Positions 9,208 to 19,035 of a stretch of 64,000 bases of DNA are shown here, one piece after another. The stretch lies in NCBI GenBank assembly GCA_934438135.1, contig CAKSBP010000013.1:11071-75070 (forward strand), read 5' to 3'. Numbering within the stretch: the stretch's first letter is position 1; each line of letters opens with the position of its first letter. The translations under genes and the position numbers were made by a program. The notes beneath the pieces are model-generated. The model was not told where the DNA came from. It saw nothing but the letters and a program-made list of their open reading frames with translations, and made no database searches. The stretch is from an uncultured Clostridium sp. GTDB lineage: Bacteria; Bacillota; Clostridia; Lachnospirales; Lachnospiraceae.

Positions 9208-12200
9208 TTGAGTAAAATAGGAAAACGCAGATTGATTGCATACGTTATGAGTGTAATTATGATGGCATCTATCTGTAGTGATGCAGCACCGGTAAAAGCC
9301 AGTGATGGTGAAGATACCACATCACAGCAGACAGTAGAACAGACCATGTCTCCAGATGCATCTCCAACAGCAGATGATTCATTACCAGAGGAGACAAAAC
9401 TACCAGAAGTGACTCAGGGAATCGAAACTCTGCCACCTGAAGCTGAGGTATCAGAAGTACCAGAGGAGACCAAAGAGCCACAGGTAACAGAAGATACATT
9501 GGAAAAGGATGGAGAATACTATCTCTTACAGAACGCAGATGATTTCGATTTTGTAAGGCAGCATCCAGATGAAAAATATAAACTGAAAAGTGATATTGAT
9601 TTTAAAGAAGCAGCACTAGAACCGATCGGAACCATAGATGTACCATTTTCAGGAGAATTAAATGGAAATGGATGCACTGTAAAAAATCTGACGATTCAGA
9701 CAGAGCAGGATTATGCAGGATTATTTGGCGTGATTGAAAATGCATATGTACATGATATGACATTTGAAACGGTTTCGGTGACAGGAAATGATTATGTTGG
9801 CAGTCTTGCTGGATATGCAGTTGGAGCAGACAAGAAAATTGAAAACTGTACGATTTCCGGGGGCAGCGTAAATGGACATGATTTTACAGGTGGTCTGTTA
9901 GGAGCCACGGATGAAAAGAGTACCGTAAGCAGTACCGTAATTAAAAATGTAAATTCAGATGCTGATGTAACTGCGGATGGAAATAAGACAGGTGGTATTG
10001 TTGGTTATATAAAAGGAAGTATTTATGGCAGCAGCAGTACAGGTGATGTATCCGGATATGACTGCATAGGTGGTATTGCTGGACAGAGTTCTGGTGGAAC
10101 CATAGAAGTTTCTTATACAAAAGGAAAATTAACTGGAAATATGTATACCGGCGGTCTGATTGGTATTATGAACGGCGGAACCATAGAACAGTGTTACAGC
10201 CTGAAAGAATTAAAGGGAAATGTCTATGCAGGTGGACTTCTTGGTGAGAGCAGCGGTGGAACGGTAGAGAACAGTTTTGTTATTGGAACAGTAAATGGAA
10301 GCAGCTATGTTGGCGGTCTTATTGGTCAATGTACAACCATTACCTATTTGACAAACTGTTATGTATCAGCCGTTACTTTGTCAAATGACAGTATGGTTGG
10401 AGGAATCTGTAGTAAAGAAGATAATCTTAAGATTCAGAACAGCTATTTTGATACAACGGTCAGTGAACTGGATGTACAGGCAACCAGTGATGCGGGAAAA
10501 ACAACTGCTCAGATGAGAAAGCAGGAAAGCTTTGAAAGCTGGAATTTTAATAGTGTATGGTCAATTGAGGAAGGTCAGTCTTATCCTTATTTAACAAATC
10601 TTCCAAAACCAGAAGAGATCGCAGGTCCTCCAGTAGAGGAAGATATGCAGGGAGATGGAACAAAAGATTCTCCTTATATTGTAAAAACAAAGAAACAGCT
10701 TTTCATGATTCAGAATAATTTAAGTGCTTATTTTAAACTTGGTGCAGATATTAATCTTGGTGGAATTGAGTGGACGCCAGTTGGAAGCACCAGTATGCCA
10801 TTTACAGGCGGATTGGATGGAAATGGATTTTCTATAAGCAATTTCCAGATTACAAAGTCAACAGTTAACTATGTTGGATTCTTTACAGCTGTTTTCAATG
10901 CAGAAATTAAAAATATTACGTTTGACCATGGTGTGATTGCGGCGAAATCTTATGCAGGAACCGTAGCAGGACAGGTTCTTGGAACAGATACGATCTTGGA
11001 ACAGATTTCAGTTACAAACGCAAGCGTAAGCGGAACTTCTTATCTGGGAGGTCTGTTTGGAATTGTATCTGCAGCAGCGACGGCACCAATCAGTTTTTGT
11101 TATGCAGATGCTACGGTAACAGCAGCAGGAGAAAGAGCCGGCGCAATTGTTGGTAACCTGACAGGAAGTCTGACTAACAGTTATGCAGCTGGTATTGTAA
11201 AAGGAACCAATCATATTGGTGGTTTAGTTGGATTACAGGCAGGTACAGCTGATTTGACACAGTGTTATAGTAAGGTGTTGGTTGCTGCCACAGGAAAGAA
11301 CATTGGTGGATTAGTTGGCTGCAAAGTAAAAGGTACTATCAGCAACAGTTTTGCTCTTGGCGAAGTAAGTGGAACCAGCGTTGTTGGCGGAATTTTAGGT
11401 GCTGCAACATCAGCAGTTACAATTAGTAACTGTTATGGAGCAGAAAAATTAAGTGGTGCAGCAGCATCTCTTGGTGGCATTGCAGGAAGTATTTCCTATC
11501 TTACTATCAAAAATACATGTTACGACGGGACCGTAAGCGGTGTTGTACCAAGAGATTTGGTTCAGGTGAGCAAAACAACAAAAGCAATGACGAAAAAGTC
11601 TTCTTATACAGAATGGGATTTTGAAACAGTATGGGATATGGAAGATGGAAAAACCTATCCATATTTGAAAACTCTTCCAAAACCAGACGGAATTGCTAGC
11701 GAAGTGCCGGAAGAACAGACGGGAAGCGGAACATTAGAAGATCCTTACGTGATTCGTACAGTAAAAGATTTAGATAATATCCGTTATGAAATGAATGCAC
11801 ACTATGTATTAGGAAATGATATTGATTTAAATGGAATGGAATGGATTCCAATCGGAACATCTGCAGCACCATTTACAGGAACACTGGATGGAGCCGGATA
11901 TCAGATTTTTAATTTTACAATTACATTAAGTACAATGGAATATGTTGGTTTATTTGGTGTTGTAAAGAATGCAGAAATAAAAAATATTACGGTAAAAGAT
12001 TATTTAGTAACTGGTAAGAATTATGTTGGTTCTTTAGCAGGTTCCATACAGGGAACAGGCTGGAACATCATAGATTGTCATGTATCTGGCGGAAAAGTTA
12101 CCGGTGTTACATCTGTCGGTGGTCTTTTTGGTAATACAACAGCAGCTAGTATAAATGATATGTCAGGATGTTCTTCCAGTGCAGAAGTAACTGCTGCAGG

Positions 12201-15200
12201 AAGTCATGCTGGTGGAATTGTGGGTTCACTTTCTGGAAAGCTGACAGGAAGTTATGCAGTTGGAAAAGTAACCGGTGCTTCCAATGTTGGAGGTCTTGTT
12301 GGATATCAAGTATCTGCATCTTCTATTGCAGGCTGTTATTCCACAGCAGAGGTGAAAGCCACAACAGCCAGAGCAGGCGGAATTATTGGATATAAAGCTG
12401 CTAAGGGAAGCATTTCTAACTGTTATGTACTTGGAATCGTTTCTGGTACAGCAGGCGTTGGGGGAATTATTGGTGCTGCAAATGCAGCAGTTATGATTGA
12501 AAACAGTTATGTGGCAGCTTCCATTCATGCAGTAAATAAAACGATAGGAGGAATTGCCGGTGTCGCAACGAATATTACAGTTACAAATAGTTTTTATGAT
12601 GGACTTTTGTGCGGACTGGCTTCTTCTGGAGAAGCACAGACAAGTAAGCTGACAGAAAGCCTCATGCGGAAAGCTACTTTTACTGGATGGGATTTTGAAA
12701 ATACATGGGATATCGAAGAAGGGAAGACGTATCCATTTTTACGTAACCTTCCAAAGCCAGCTGGTGTAACTACAGATGTGGAAGCGCTGATTACAGAAGG
12801 TGCTGGTACGAAAGAAGACCCATACATAATCAGAACGGCAGAACAGCTGCAGGCAGTAAAATATGAAGTAACTGCATACTATAAGCTGGCAGAGGATATT
12901 GATTTAGAAGGAGTAGAATGGACACCAATTGGAACGGCTTCCAAACCATTTTCTGGTGGTTTTGATGGAAATAATCATACAGTCAGCAATTTTATCATTA
13001 GTAAAGGAACCGTTGATAACATCGGATTTTTCGGTGTAATTGGCAGTTCTGAAATTAAAGATTTTACAGTAAGAGATTTCACTGTAAATGGAAAAAATGA
13101 TGTTGGTGGATTAATTGGTAAAGTAAGTACAGCAGACCGTATCCTTACAAACTGTCATGTAGAAAATGGAAAAGTCTGTGGAACAAGCTATGTAGGTGGT
13201 CTGATTGGTTTTGTGGCAAAAGTGGGAACCAGTGATATCGAAGGATGTTCTTCCAATGCAGATGTAATTGGTACGGCCTCTTATACTGGAAACCTGATTG
13301 GCTACTTATATGGAAATCTGACGAACTCTTATGCAAAAGGTACGACTCAGGGCGAAACGTATGTGGGTGGTCTTGCAGGATACAGTAATGCTGGTGTAAT
13401 TGATAGATGTTACGCGGTTGTAAAGGCAACAAACGGAACATATGTCGGAGGTATTGCTGGTTATAAATACAGCGGTACGATTAAAAATAGTTATGCAGTT
13501 GGAAGTATTACAGGAACTAATTACATTGGTGGAGTTGTTGGAACGGTTTACACAACGATGTATTTAACAAACTGTTACAGCAGTGTCAGCATCAAAGCAG
13601 CAGGAGCAAATGTTGGTGGCTTATGTTGTGCAAACACGAATATAAAAATGGCAGAATGTTATTATGACGGAATGGTAAGTAATTTAAATCCGTTAACAAA
13701 ATATGACTGTTCTTATCTGACACCAACTTTAATGCGTCAAGCATCCTTTGCAGGTTGGGATTTTGAAACGGTCTGGAATATAGAGGAAAACAGTTCTTAT
13801 CCTTATTTAAAGGAATCGGGAAAACCAGAGGAAGTAACGGTAGAAAAAAAAGACAGCTTCCCAGAAGGAAAAGGTACTGCTGAGGAGCCATATGAGATTA
13901 CAACAGCAAAACAGCTTAATTTTGTAAAAGAAGAACCTACGGCATCTTATGTGCTTGTAAATGATATTGATTTAGAAGACAGTGAATGGGAGCCAATTGG
14001 AATTAATACAAATGCACCATTTACTGGAACATTTGATGGAAATGGACATGTGATTTCCAACTTTACAGTCAGCCAGAGCACAGCAAGTTCTATCGGTTTC
14101 TTTGGTGTAATAAATAATGGAACTGTGAAAGGTTTGAATTTAGATAATGCCAGAGTTACTGGTAAGAATTATGTCGGAGCATTAGTCGGATACGTAATGG
14201 GTACGACATGGGTTATTGATGACTGTCATATTACAAATACAAGAACTGCTGGTGTAGGCTGTATCGGTGGGCTTGTTGGTAACGTAGCAGGTGCAGGTAG
14301 AGATGGCATTACTAATTCGAGTGCCAAAGTAGAAGTTGTTGCAACGGGTGATCGTGTTGGAGGACTTGTCGGAAATCTGGTTGGTAATGTGACAAAATGT
14401 TATGTAACTGGAAATATCCAGGGTGCCAATATGGTTGGTGGTATCGCAGGATGCAGTGGTTCTGGTGTGATTGAACAGTGTTATGCAACGGGAGATATTA
14501 CTGGTGCTACGAAGACAGCAGGCCTTGTTGGCTATAAAACAGCAGGAAAAATTGAGAACTGTTACAATTTAGGTACGGTAACAGGAACCAATTATGTAAG
14601 TGGTATTTTAGGTGCAGCTGCATCAACCAAAGTTTCTATTACAAACTGTTATACCGCAGCCGTTATTACTGGAACTGGTACTTATGTTGGCGGTATTTAT
14701 GGAACCAAAGGTGCTGTTGCAGCAGTAAACAGCTATTATAACAGAACTGTGAATCCTTCTCTTACAGTAGTAGACGCTCATGCAAGATATACCAGCGGTT
14801 TAAAGAGAAGAGCAAACTTTACGGATTGGGATTTTGACACAATCTGGAGCATTCATGAATATAAAACCTATCCATCTTTACAAGGAATGGATGAACCAGA
14901 AGGTATTGAGGGACCAGTGGCAACGGATTTACCAGAAGGTTCTGGAACCAAAGAAGACCCTTATATGATTAAGACAAAACAGCAGTTGATAAGCGTAAAA
15001 TATGATTTAACTGCTTATTATGAAATTGCAAATGATATTGATTTAGGCGGAATGGAATGGGAGCCGATTGGTAATTTTGAAACTCCATTTACTGGACATT
15101 TAAATGGTAATGGATTTACGGTTTCTAATTTCACTATCAATACAGAAACTATAGATTACACCGGATTATTTGGTGTAGTATCTGGCGCAGTTATTTCTAA

Positions 15201-17883
15201 CTTGACGATTTCTGGTGTGAAGATTAGCGGTGCACAGTATGCTGGTGGTGTGGCAGGACTTGCAGTTGGAGAGACAACATCCTTTACACAATGTCATGTT
15301 ATCGATGGCTTTGTAAAAGGAAGCAGCTACATTGGAGGTATTGTTGGTAAATTTGAAGGTGGATCTGCAGATGGACTTATTAATTGTTATGCCTCAGTTG
15401 AGGTAACAGCAGCTGCAGAATATGCTGGTGGAATTGCTGGATGGGTAATGGCAGGAATCAGTGGCTGTTATTCTGAGGGAACTGTGACAGGCGTTACCTA
15501 TGTTGGTGGAATTGTTGGATATGTTATGACTGTAACCATTCAAAACAGTTTTGTATTAGGCAGTGTTACTGGTGAAAATTATGTAGGTGGAATTGTAGGT
15601 GCCTGTGGAGAAACTGCTCAGGTTATAAACTGCTATTTCGCAGCCAAAATAACGGCATCAGAAGAATATGCTGGTGGAATTTACGGATGTGTTACTGGAA
15701 TTACAATCACACATTGTTACTATGATGGTATTGTATCTGGTCTGGTTCCAAAAACAGAAAATGACCCAAGCAGACTGACAAACGGAATGAAGAGTGCAGT
15801 TAATTTTGCCGAATGGGATTTTACAGCAGTATGGACGATTGACGAAGGTATGTCTTATCCATATTTAAAAGCATTAAATAAACCAGAACATATTCTTGGC
15901 ATTACAGTAAAAGATGCACCAAAAGGTGCTGGAACAAAAGAAAATCCTTACATTATTATGACAGCAGCGCAGCTGGTTAACATCAGATTTGAACTAGGTG
16001 CTTATTACAAACTTGGTGCAGATATTGATTTGAAGGATATAGACTGGAATCCATTGGGAACGAAAGAACTTCCATTTACTGGACATTTTGATGGAAATGG
16101 TTTTGTGATTAAAAATCTTACGATTACACACAGTGAAATGGATTATCTTGGATTATTTGGAGTCGTAAGAAATGCAGTCATTCTAAATGTGAAAATGGAA
16201 GGGGTATCCATCACAGGAGCTGGATATATTGGTGCGTTAATCGGATATGCAGTCGGCGAAGATACTTATATCTGTAACTGTAATGTAGCAGATGCCACAA
16301 TCAGTGGTGGAACTTATGTTGGCGGTATTGTTGGTTATGCAGCTGGAACCATTGTAAAATGTTATGTATATGGTAAAGTAACAGGTAGTACCTACGTTGG
16401 AGGAATTGTCGGATATGCAATACATGTTGTAATTGAGAAATCTTATTCTACTGCTACTGTATTTGCTGTTACTTATGTTGGAGGAATTGTCGGATACAGC
16501 TGGGATGTAACGGTTCATTACTGTTTTGTTTATGGTGCAGTCAGCGGAACTGATTATGTAGCAGGTATTATTGGTGTATCTGGCTTTGACAGCAGTATTG
16601 TGGAATGCTATGTGGCAGGAAGAATTGTAGTAACTGGCACGATTGTCGGAGGCTTATGTTCATCCGTAACATTTATTACGGTTACAAAAAGCTGGTATGA
16701 CGGAATTGCAACAGGAATTATTCCAAGACTGAGCATTGATTATTGTAGACTTGGGGGAATGATTTATAAAGCATCTTACAGCGAATGGGATTTCACAGCA
16801 GTCTGGGATTTGGAAGAAGGAAAGAGTTATCCATTCTTAAGAGAACTGCCGAAACCAGAGTTTGTATATCAGATAGATATGACTGGAAGGCCAGGAGGAC
16901 GAGGAGTGGAAGACGATCCTTATCAGATTACAACACTAGAACAGCTGAAAAATGTAGACTTAGAACCAAACAGCTGGTTTGTACTAGGAAATGATATTGA
17001 CTTAGAAGGAAAAGGTTTGATTCCGATAGGAGACAGTATCAAACCATTTTCTGGTGTATTCTTAGGAAATGGACATACGATTTCTAATTTTGTTCTTGAT
17101 GCAGCTTTAAAAGACTGTGTTGGCTTCTTTGGAGAGACAAAGGGTGCAGTAATCAAAGACCTGACTTTATCCGATGCGAAAGTTACTGGTAAGAATAAGG
17201 TTGGTGCACTGATTGGTTATGCCGATGGAAATACAAAAATAGAAGGATGTACAACGGATGTATGTGTAACTGGTAAAAACTATGTTGGAGGAATTGTCGG
17301 ATATGCAGCAGAATCCCTAGTGAATACCTCTTCTGGTTTAGGAGATGTAAATGGAGTTAACTATGTTGGCGGAATCACAGGATATAGTTTTTACAGTACG
17401 CTGTTATCCTGTGAAAGTATTTCGACGATTACTGGCTCAAATTATATTGGCGGAATTGCTGGATACAGTAATATTGGCATTGTAAAAGAATGTCAGAGCT
17501 TTACAAGCGTATTCGGAAAGAGATATGTGGGAGGAATTATCGGCTATAACAATGGTGCCACGATTGATACCTGCCAGAATCTAAAAGATACTAATGGAGA
17601 TGTGCTTCCTTTGCTGAAAGCCTCAAATGAAACAGCGGTTGCTGAATTATCGGATTCTTATGCTTCGGTAACAGGTACTACTTATGTAGGAGGATTAATC
17701 GGCTATGCATATGGCGGAACGGAGAAAGCATGTAATAGTGAAGCCTCAGTAACAGGTACTATTTATGTAGGCGGACTTATTGGATTCAATGTAGGAAGCA
17801 TGAATCAGGACTGTACAAGTAATGCAGCAGTAGAAGGAACAAAATATACAAATGATTTAATCGGTTATACAAAAGGGGAATAG
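9208..17883 (+). CDS. Giant exported GLUG-repeat protein
   Basis: A 2891-residue protein starting at TTG 9208, chosen because ATGGAGGAAA lies directly upstream and no ATG gives a better signal peptide. A signal sequence (about residues 1-31) is followed by a Pro/Glu/Thr-rich linker to about residue 95. The rest is eight tandem modules. Each opens with a GxGTKEDPYxI-like stretch, then DIDLxGxEWxPIG, PFTGxFDGNG, many GG(I/L)VG GLUG motifs, and modules 1-7 close with a WDFxxVWxIEEGxxYPYL motif. The eighth lacks that closing motif and runs to the stop. No sortase signal, membrane segment or catalytic motif is seen at the C-terminus. A beta-solenoid adhesin or carbohydrate-binding scaffold is inferred. 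How it stays on the cell, if it does, is unknown. Confidence 0.85.
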   Translation: MSKIGKRRLIAYVMSVIMMASICSDAAPVKASDGEDTTSQQTVEQTMSPDASPTADDSLPEETKLPEVTQGIETLPPEAEVSEVPEETKEPQVTEDTLEKDGEYYLLQNADDFDFVRQHPDEKYKLKSDIDFKEAALEPIGTIDVPFSGELNGNGCTVKNLTIQTEQDYAGLFGVIENAYVHDMTFETVSVTGNDYVGSLAGYAVGADKKIENCTISGGSVNGHDFTGGLLGATDEKSTVSSTVIKNVNSDADVTADGNKTGGIVGYIKGSIYGSSSTGDVSGYDCIGGIAGQSSGGTIEVSYTKGKLTGNMYTGGLIGIMNGGTIEQCYSLKELKGNVYAGGLLGESSGGTVENSFVIGTVNGSSYVGGLIGQCTTITYLTNCYVSAVTLSNDSMVGGICSKEDNLKIQNSYFDTTVSELDVQATSDAGKTTAQMRKQESFESWNFNSVWSIEEGQSYPYLTNLPKPEEIAGPPVEEDMQGDGTKDSPYIVKTKKQLFMIQNNLSAYFKLGADINLGGIEWTPVGSTSMPFTGGLDGNGFSISNFQITKSTVNYVGFFTAVFNAEIKNITFDHGVIAAKSYAGTVAGQVLGTDTILEQISVTNASVSGTSYLGGLFGIVSAAATAPISFCYADATVTAAGERAGAIVGNLTGSLTNSYAAGIVKGTNHIGGLVGLQAGTADLTQCYSKVLVAATGKNIGGLVGCKVKGTISNSFALGEVSGTSVVGGILGAATSAVTISNCYGAEKLSGAAASLGGIAGSISYLTIKNTCYDGTVSGVVPRDLVQVSKTTKAMTKKSSYTEWDFETVWDMEDGKTYPYLKTLPKPDGIASEVPEEQTGSGTLEDPYVIRTVKDLDNIRYEMNAHYVLGNDIDLNGMEWIPIGTSAAPFTGTLDGAGYQIFNFTITLSTMEYVGLFGVVKNAEIKNITVKDYLVTGKNYVGSLAGSIQGTGWNIIDCHVSGGKVTGVTSVGGLFGNTTAASINDMSGCSSSAEVTAAGSHAGGIVGSLSGKLTGSYAVGKVTGASNVGGLVGYQVSASSIAGCYSTAEVKATTARAGGIIGYKAAKGSISNCYVLGIVSGTAGVGGIIGAANAAVMIENSYVAASIHAVNKTIGGIAGVATNITVTNSFYDGLLCGLASSGEAQTSKLTESLMRKATFTGWDFENTWDIEEGKTYPFLRNLPKPAGVTTDVEALITEGAGTKEDPYIIRTAEQLQAVKYEVTAYYKLAEDIDLEGVEWTPIGTASKPFSGGFDGNNHTVSNFIISKGTVDNIGFFGVIGSSEIKDFTVRDFTVNGKNDVGGLIGKVSTADRILTNCHVENGKVCGTSYVGGLIGFVAKVGTSDIEGCSSNADVIGTASYTGNLIGYLYGNLTNSYAKGTTQGETYVGGLAGYSNAGVIDRCYAVVKATNGTYVGGIAGYKYSGTIKNSYAVGSITGTNYIGGVVGTVYTTMYLTNCYSSVSIKAAGANVGGLCCANTNIKMAECYYDGMVSNLNPLTKYDCSYLTPTLMRQASFAGWDFETVWNIEENSSYPYLKESGKPEEVTVEKKDSFPEGKGTAEEPYEITTAKQLNFVKEEPTASYVLVNDIDLEDSEWEPIGINTNAPFTGTFDGNGHVISNFTVSQSTASSIGFFGVINNGTVKGLNLDNARVTGKNYVGALVGYVMGTTWVIDDCHITNTRTAGVGCIGGLVGNVAGAGRDGITNSSAKVEVVATGDRVGGLVGNLVGNVTKCYVTGNIQGANMVGGIAGCSGSGVIEQCYATGDITGATKTAGLVGYKTAGKIENCYNLGTVTGTNYVSGILGAAASTKVSITNCYTAAVITGTGTYVGGIYGTKGAVAAVNSYYNRTVNPSLTVVDAHARYTSGLKRRANFTDWDFDTIWSIHEYKTYPSLQGMDEPEGIEGPVATDLPEGSGTKEDPYMIKTKQQLISVKYDLTAYYEIANDIDLGGMEWEPIGNFETPFTGHLNGNGFTVSNFTINTETIDYTGLFGVVSGAVISNLTISGVKISGAQYAGGVAGLAVGETTSFTQCHVIDGFVKGSSYIGGIVGKFEGGSADGLINCYASVEVTAAAEYAGGIAGWVMAGISGCYSEGTVTGVTYVGGIVGYVMTVTIQNSFVLGSVTGENYVGGIVGACGETAQVINCYFAAKITASEEYAGGIYGCVTGITITHCYYDGIVSGLVPKTENDPSRLTNGMKSAVNFAEWDFTAVWTIDEGMSYPYLKALNKPEHILGITVKDAPKGAGTKENPYIIMTAAQLVNIRFELGAYYKLGADIDLKDIDWNPLGTKELPFTGHFDGNGFVIKNLTITHSEMDYLGLFGVVRNAVILNVKMEGVSITGAGYIGALIGYAVGEDTYICNCNVADATISGGTYVGGIVGYAAGTIVKCYVYGKVTGSTYVGGIVGYAIHVVIEKSYSTATVFAVTYVGGIVGYSWDVTVHYCFVYGAVSGTDYVAGIIGVSGFDSSIVECYVAGRIVVTGTIVGGLCSSVTFITVTKSWYDGIATGIIPRLSIDYCRLGGMIYKASYSEWDFTAVWDLEEGKSYPFLRELPKPEFVYQIDMTGRPGGRGVEDDPYQITTLEQLKNVDLEPNSWFVLGNDIDLEGKGLIPIGDSIKPFSGVFLGNGHTISNFVLDAALKDCVGFFGETKGAVIKDLTLSDAKVTGKNKVGALIGYADGNTKIEGCTTDVCVTGKNYVGGIVGYAAESLVNTSSGLGDVNGVNYVGGITGYSFYSTLLSCESISTITGSNYIGGIAGYSNIGIVKECQSFTSVFGKRYVGGIIGYNNGATIDTCQNLKDTNGDVLPLLKASNETAVAELSDSYASVTGTTYVGGLIGYAYGGTEKACNSEASVTGTIYVGGLIGFNVGSMNQDCTSNAAVEGTKYTNDLIGYTKGE
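10651..17871 (+). repeat. Seven visible tandem coding module starts (modules 2-8) in the giant GLUG protein
   Basis: Module starts (GxGTxxxPY type) fall at 10651, 11722, 12799, 13867, 14938, 15925 and 16897. Spacings are 1071, 1077, 1068, 1071, 987 and 972 bp, so the first four copies are about 357 residues and the later ones about 325. A divergent first module lies at about 9505-10650. Copies are similar in protein but clearly diverged in DNA, so the expansion is not very recent. Confidence 0.8.
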
Positions 17884-17896
17884 ATAGGAGATTGAT

Positions 17897-17937
17897 ACAG
17901 GTGTCAGCGTGTATAAAAAACGCTGGCACCTGTTTTT
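17897..17937 (+). terminator. Strong Rho-independent terminator after the GLUG genes
   Basis: ACAGGTGTCAGCG pairs with CGCTGGCACCTGT (one G-T pair) around an 11-nt loop and is followed by TTTTT. Confidence 0.9.
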
Positions 17938-17977
17938 CTATGTGAGATTATATGATGTTTACACTTGTTTAATCACA

Positions 17978-18023
17978 TGACAAGACACCTGACTTGACAA
18001 ATCAGAAAATTGTGCCATAATAT
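17978..18023 (+). promoter_or_regulatory. nadABC promoter with candidate NiaR operator
   Basis: A -35 TTGACA (17994-17999) is followed 16-18 bp later by CATAATATA. The 22 bases from 17978 (TGACAAGACA, CC, TGACTTGACA) end inside the -35 box and contain repeated TGTCTTG-like half sites on the reverse strand. This resembles sites bound by the niacin-responsive repressor NiaR (YrxA) in Firmicutes; the match is from memory of the motif, not a scan. Overlap with the -35 box would suit repression when niacin is plentiful. Confidence 0.45.
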
Positions 18024-18111
18024 AGTATCAAACCGTATCAGTTTTCTGGACGGAAAAGAGGAAGAGAAAGTTTATTATTAAGGGCTGCGAAGATTAAACT
18101 TTTAGAGGTGG

Positions 18112-19023
18112 ATGATGGAGAATTTAGTGAATCGCATTGAACAGTTAAAGAAAGAGAAAGACGCTGTCATTTTAGCACATTACTATGTCTGTGATGAAGT
18201 GCAGCAGGCAGCAGATTATGTTGGAGATTCCTATTACCTTGCTAAAATTGCAAAGAGCGTACCGCAGAAAGTGATTTGCTTTTGTGGGGTATCCTTTATG
18301 GGAGAGAGTGCTAGGATTTTAAACCCGGGAAAAACCGTATTGATGCCGGAGCCTGCGGCGGATTGCCCGATGGCACATATGGCAGATGTGGATAAGATAA
18401 AAAAGGTGAAGGAAGAACATCCAGACGTAGCAGTAGTCTGTTACATTAATTCTTCTGCAGAGATTAAACAGTATGCAGATGTCTGCGTGACATCTTCTAA
18501 TGCATTGAAAATTGTAAAGAAACTTCCGAATCAGGAAATTTATTTTATACCAGATGAAAATCTGGGAAGATATATTGCATCACAGGTTCCAGAGAAAAAG
18601 TTTATTTTTAATGATGGATTTTGTCATGTACATAAAAGCATTACTCGTGAAAATGTACAAAAAGCAAAAGAAGCAAGACCGGAGGCACTGGTGCTGGCAC
18701 ATCCAGAATGTAAAATGGATGTATTAGAACTGGCAGATTATATTGGAAGTACTTCTGGAATTATTGATTACGCCACAAAGAGTGATAAAAAAGAATTTAT
18801 CATTTGTACGGAAATGGGTGTATTTTTTGAACTAAATCAGAAGAATCCGGATAAGAAATTTTATTCGGTAGGGCATAGACAATTCTGTCCGAATATGAAA
18901 ATGATTACGCTGGATAAAGTAGTAAAATCCTTAGAAGAAAATATAACAAAGGTGGAACTGGATAAAGAACTGAGTGAAAATGCGGAAAAACCGCTGGATA
19001 AAATGCTGGAATTGGCAGAATAG
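18112..19023 (+). CDS. nadA: Quinolinate synthase
   Basis: A 303-residue cytosolic [4Fe-4S] enzyme that condenses iminoaspartate with dihydroxyacetone phosphate to make quinolinate. Visible family features are LAHYYVCDEVQ near the N-terminus, GVSFMGESARILNP, PDENLGRYIA and the cluster-binding cysteines in VVCYINSSAE, AHPECKMDV and RQFCPNM. Length is normal. ATG 18112 follows AGAGGTGG; the second ATG at 18115 is equally possible. nadB begins 12 bp after the stop. Confidence 0.96.
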   Translation: MMENLVNRIEQLKKEKDAVILAHYYVCDEVQQAADYVGDSYYLAKIAKSVPQKVICFCGVSFMGESARILNPGKTVLMPEPAADCPMAHMADVDKIKKVKEEHPDVAVVCYINSSAEIKQYADVCVTSSNALKIVKKLPNQEIYFIPDENLGRYIASQVPEKKFIFNDGFCHVHKSITRENVQKAKEARPEALVLAHPECKMDVLELADYIGSTSGIIDYATKSDKKEFIICTEMGVFFELNQKNPDKKFYSVGHRQFCPNMKMITLDKVVKSLEENITKVELDKELSENAEKPLDKMLELAE

Positions 19024-19035
19024 GAGGCTTTTGAC

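Noticed and set aside
12168..12395. Open frames of 60-100 codons on the other frames or strand within the GLUG gene (also 11008-11214, 12226-12528, 13145-13441, 16237-16518).
   Set aside because: No ribosome binding sites, compositions that mirror the repeats in the real frame, and full overlap with a long clear gene.
9505..17883. Regular repeats in this stretch as a CRISPR array or satellite DNA.
   Set aside because: They are coding modules of about 1 kb with protein-level similarity and diverged DNA, inside one open reading frame.
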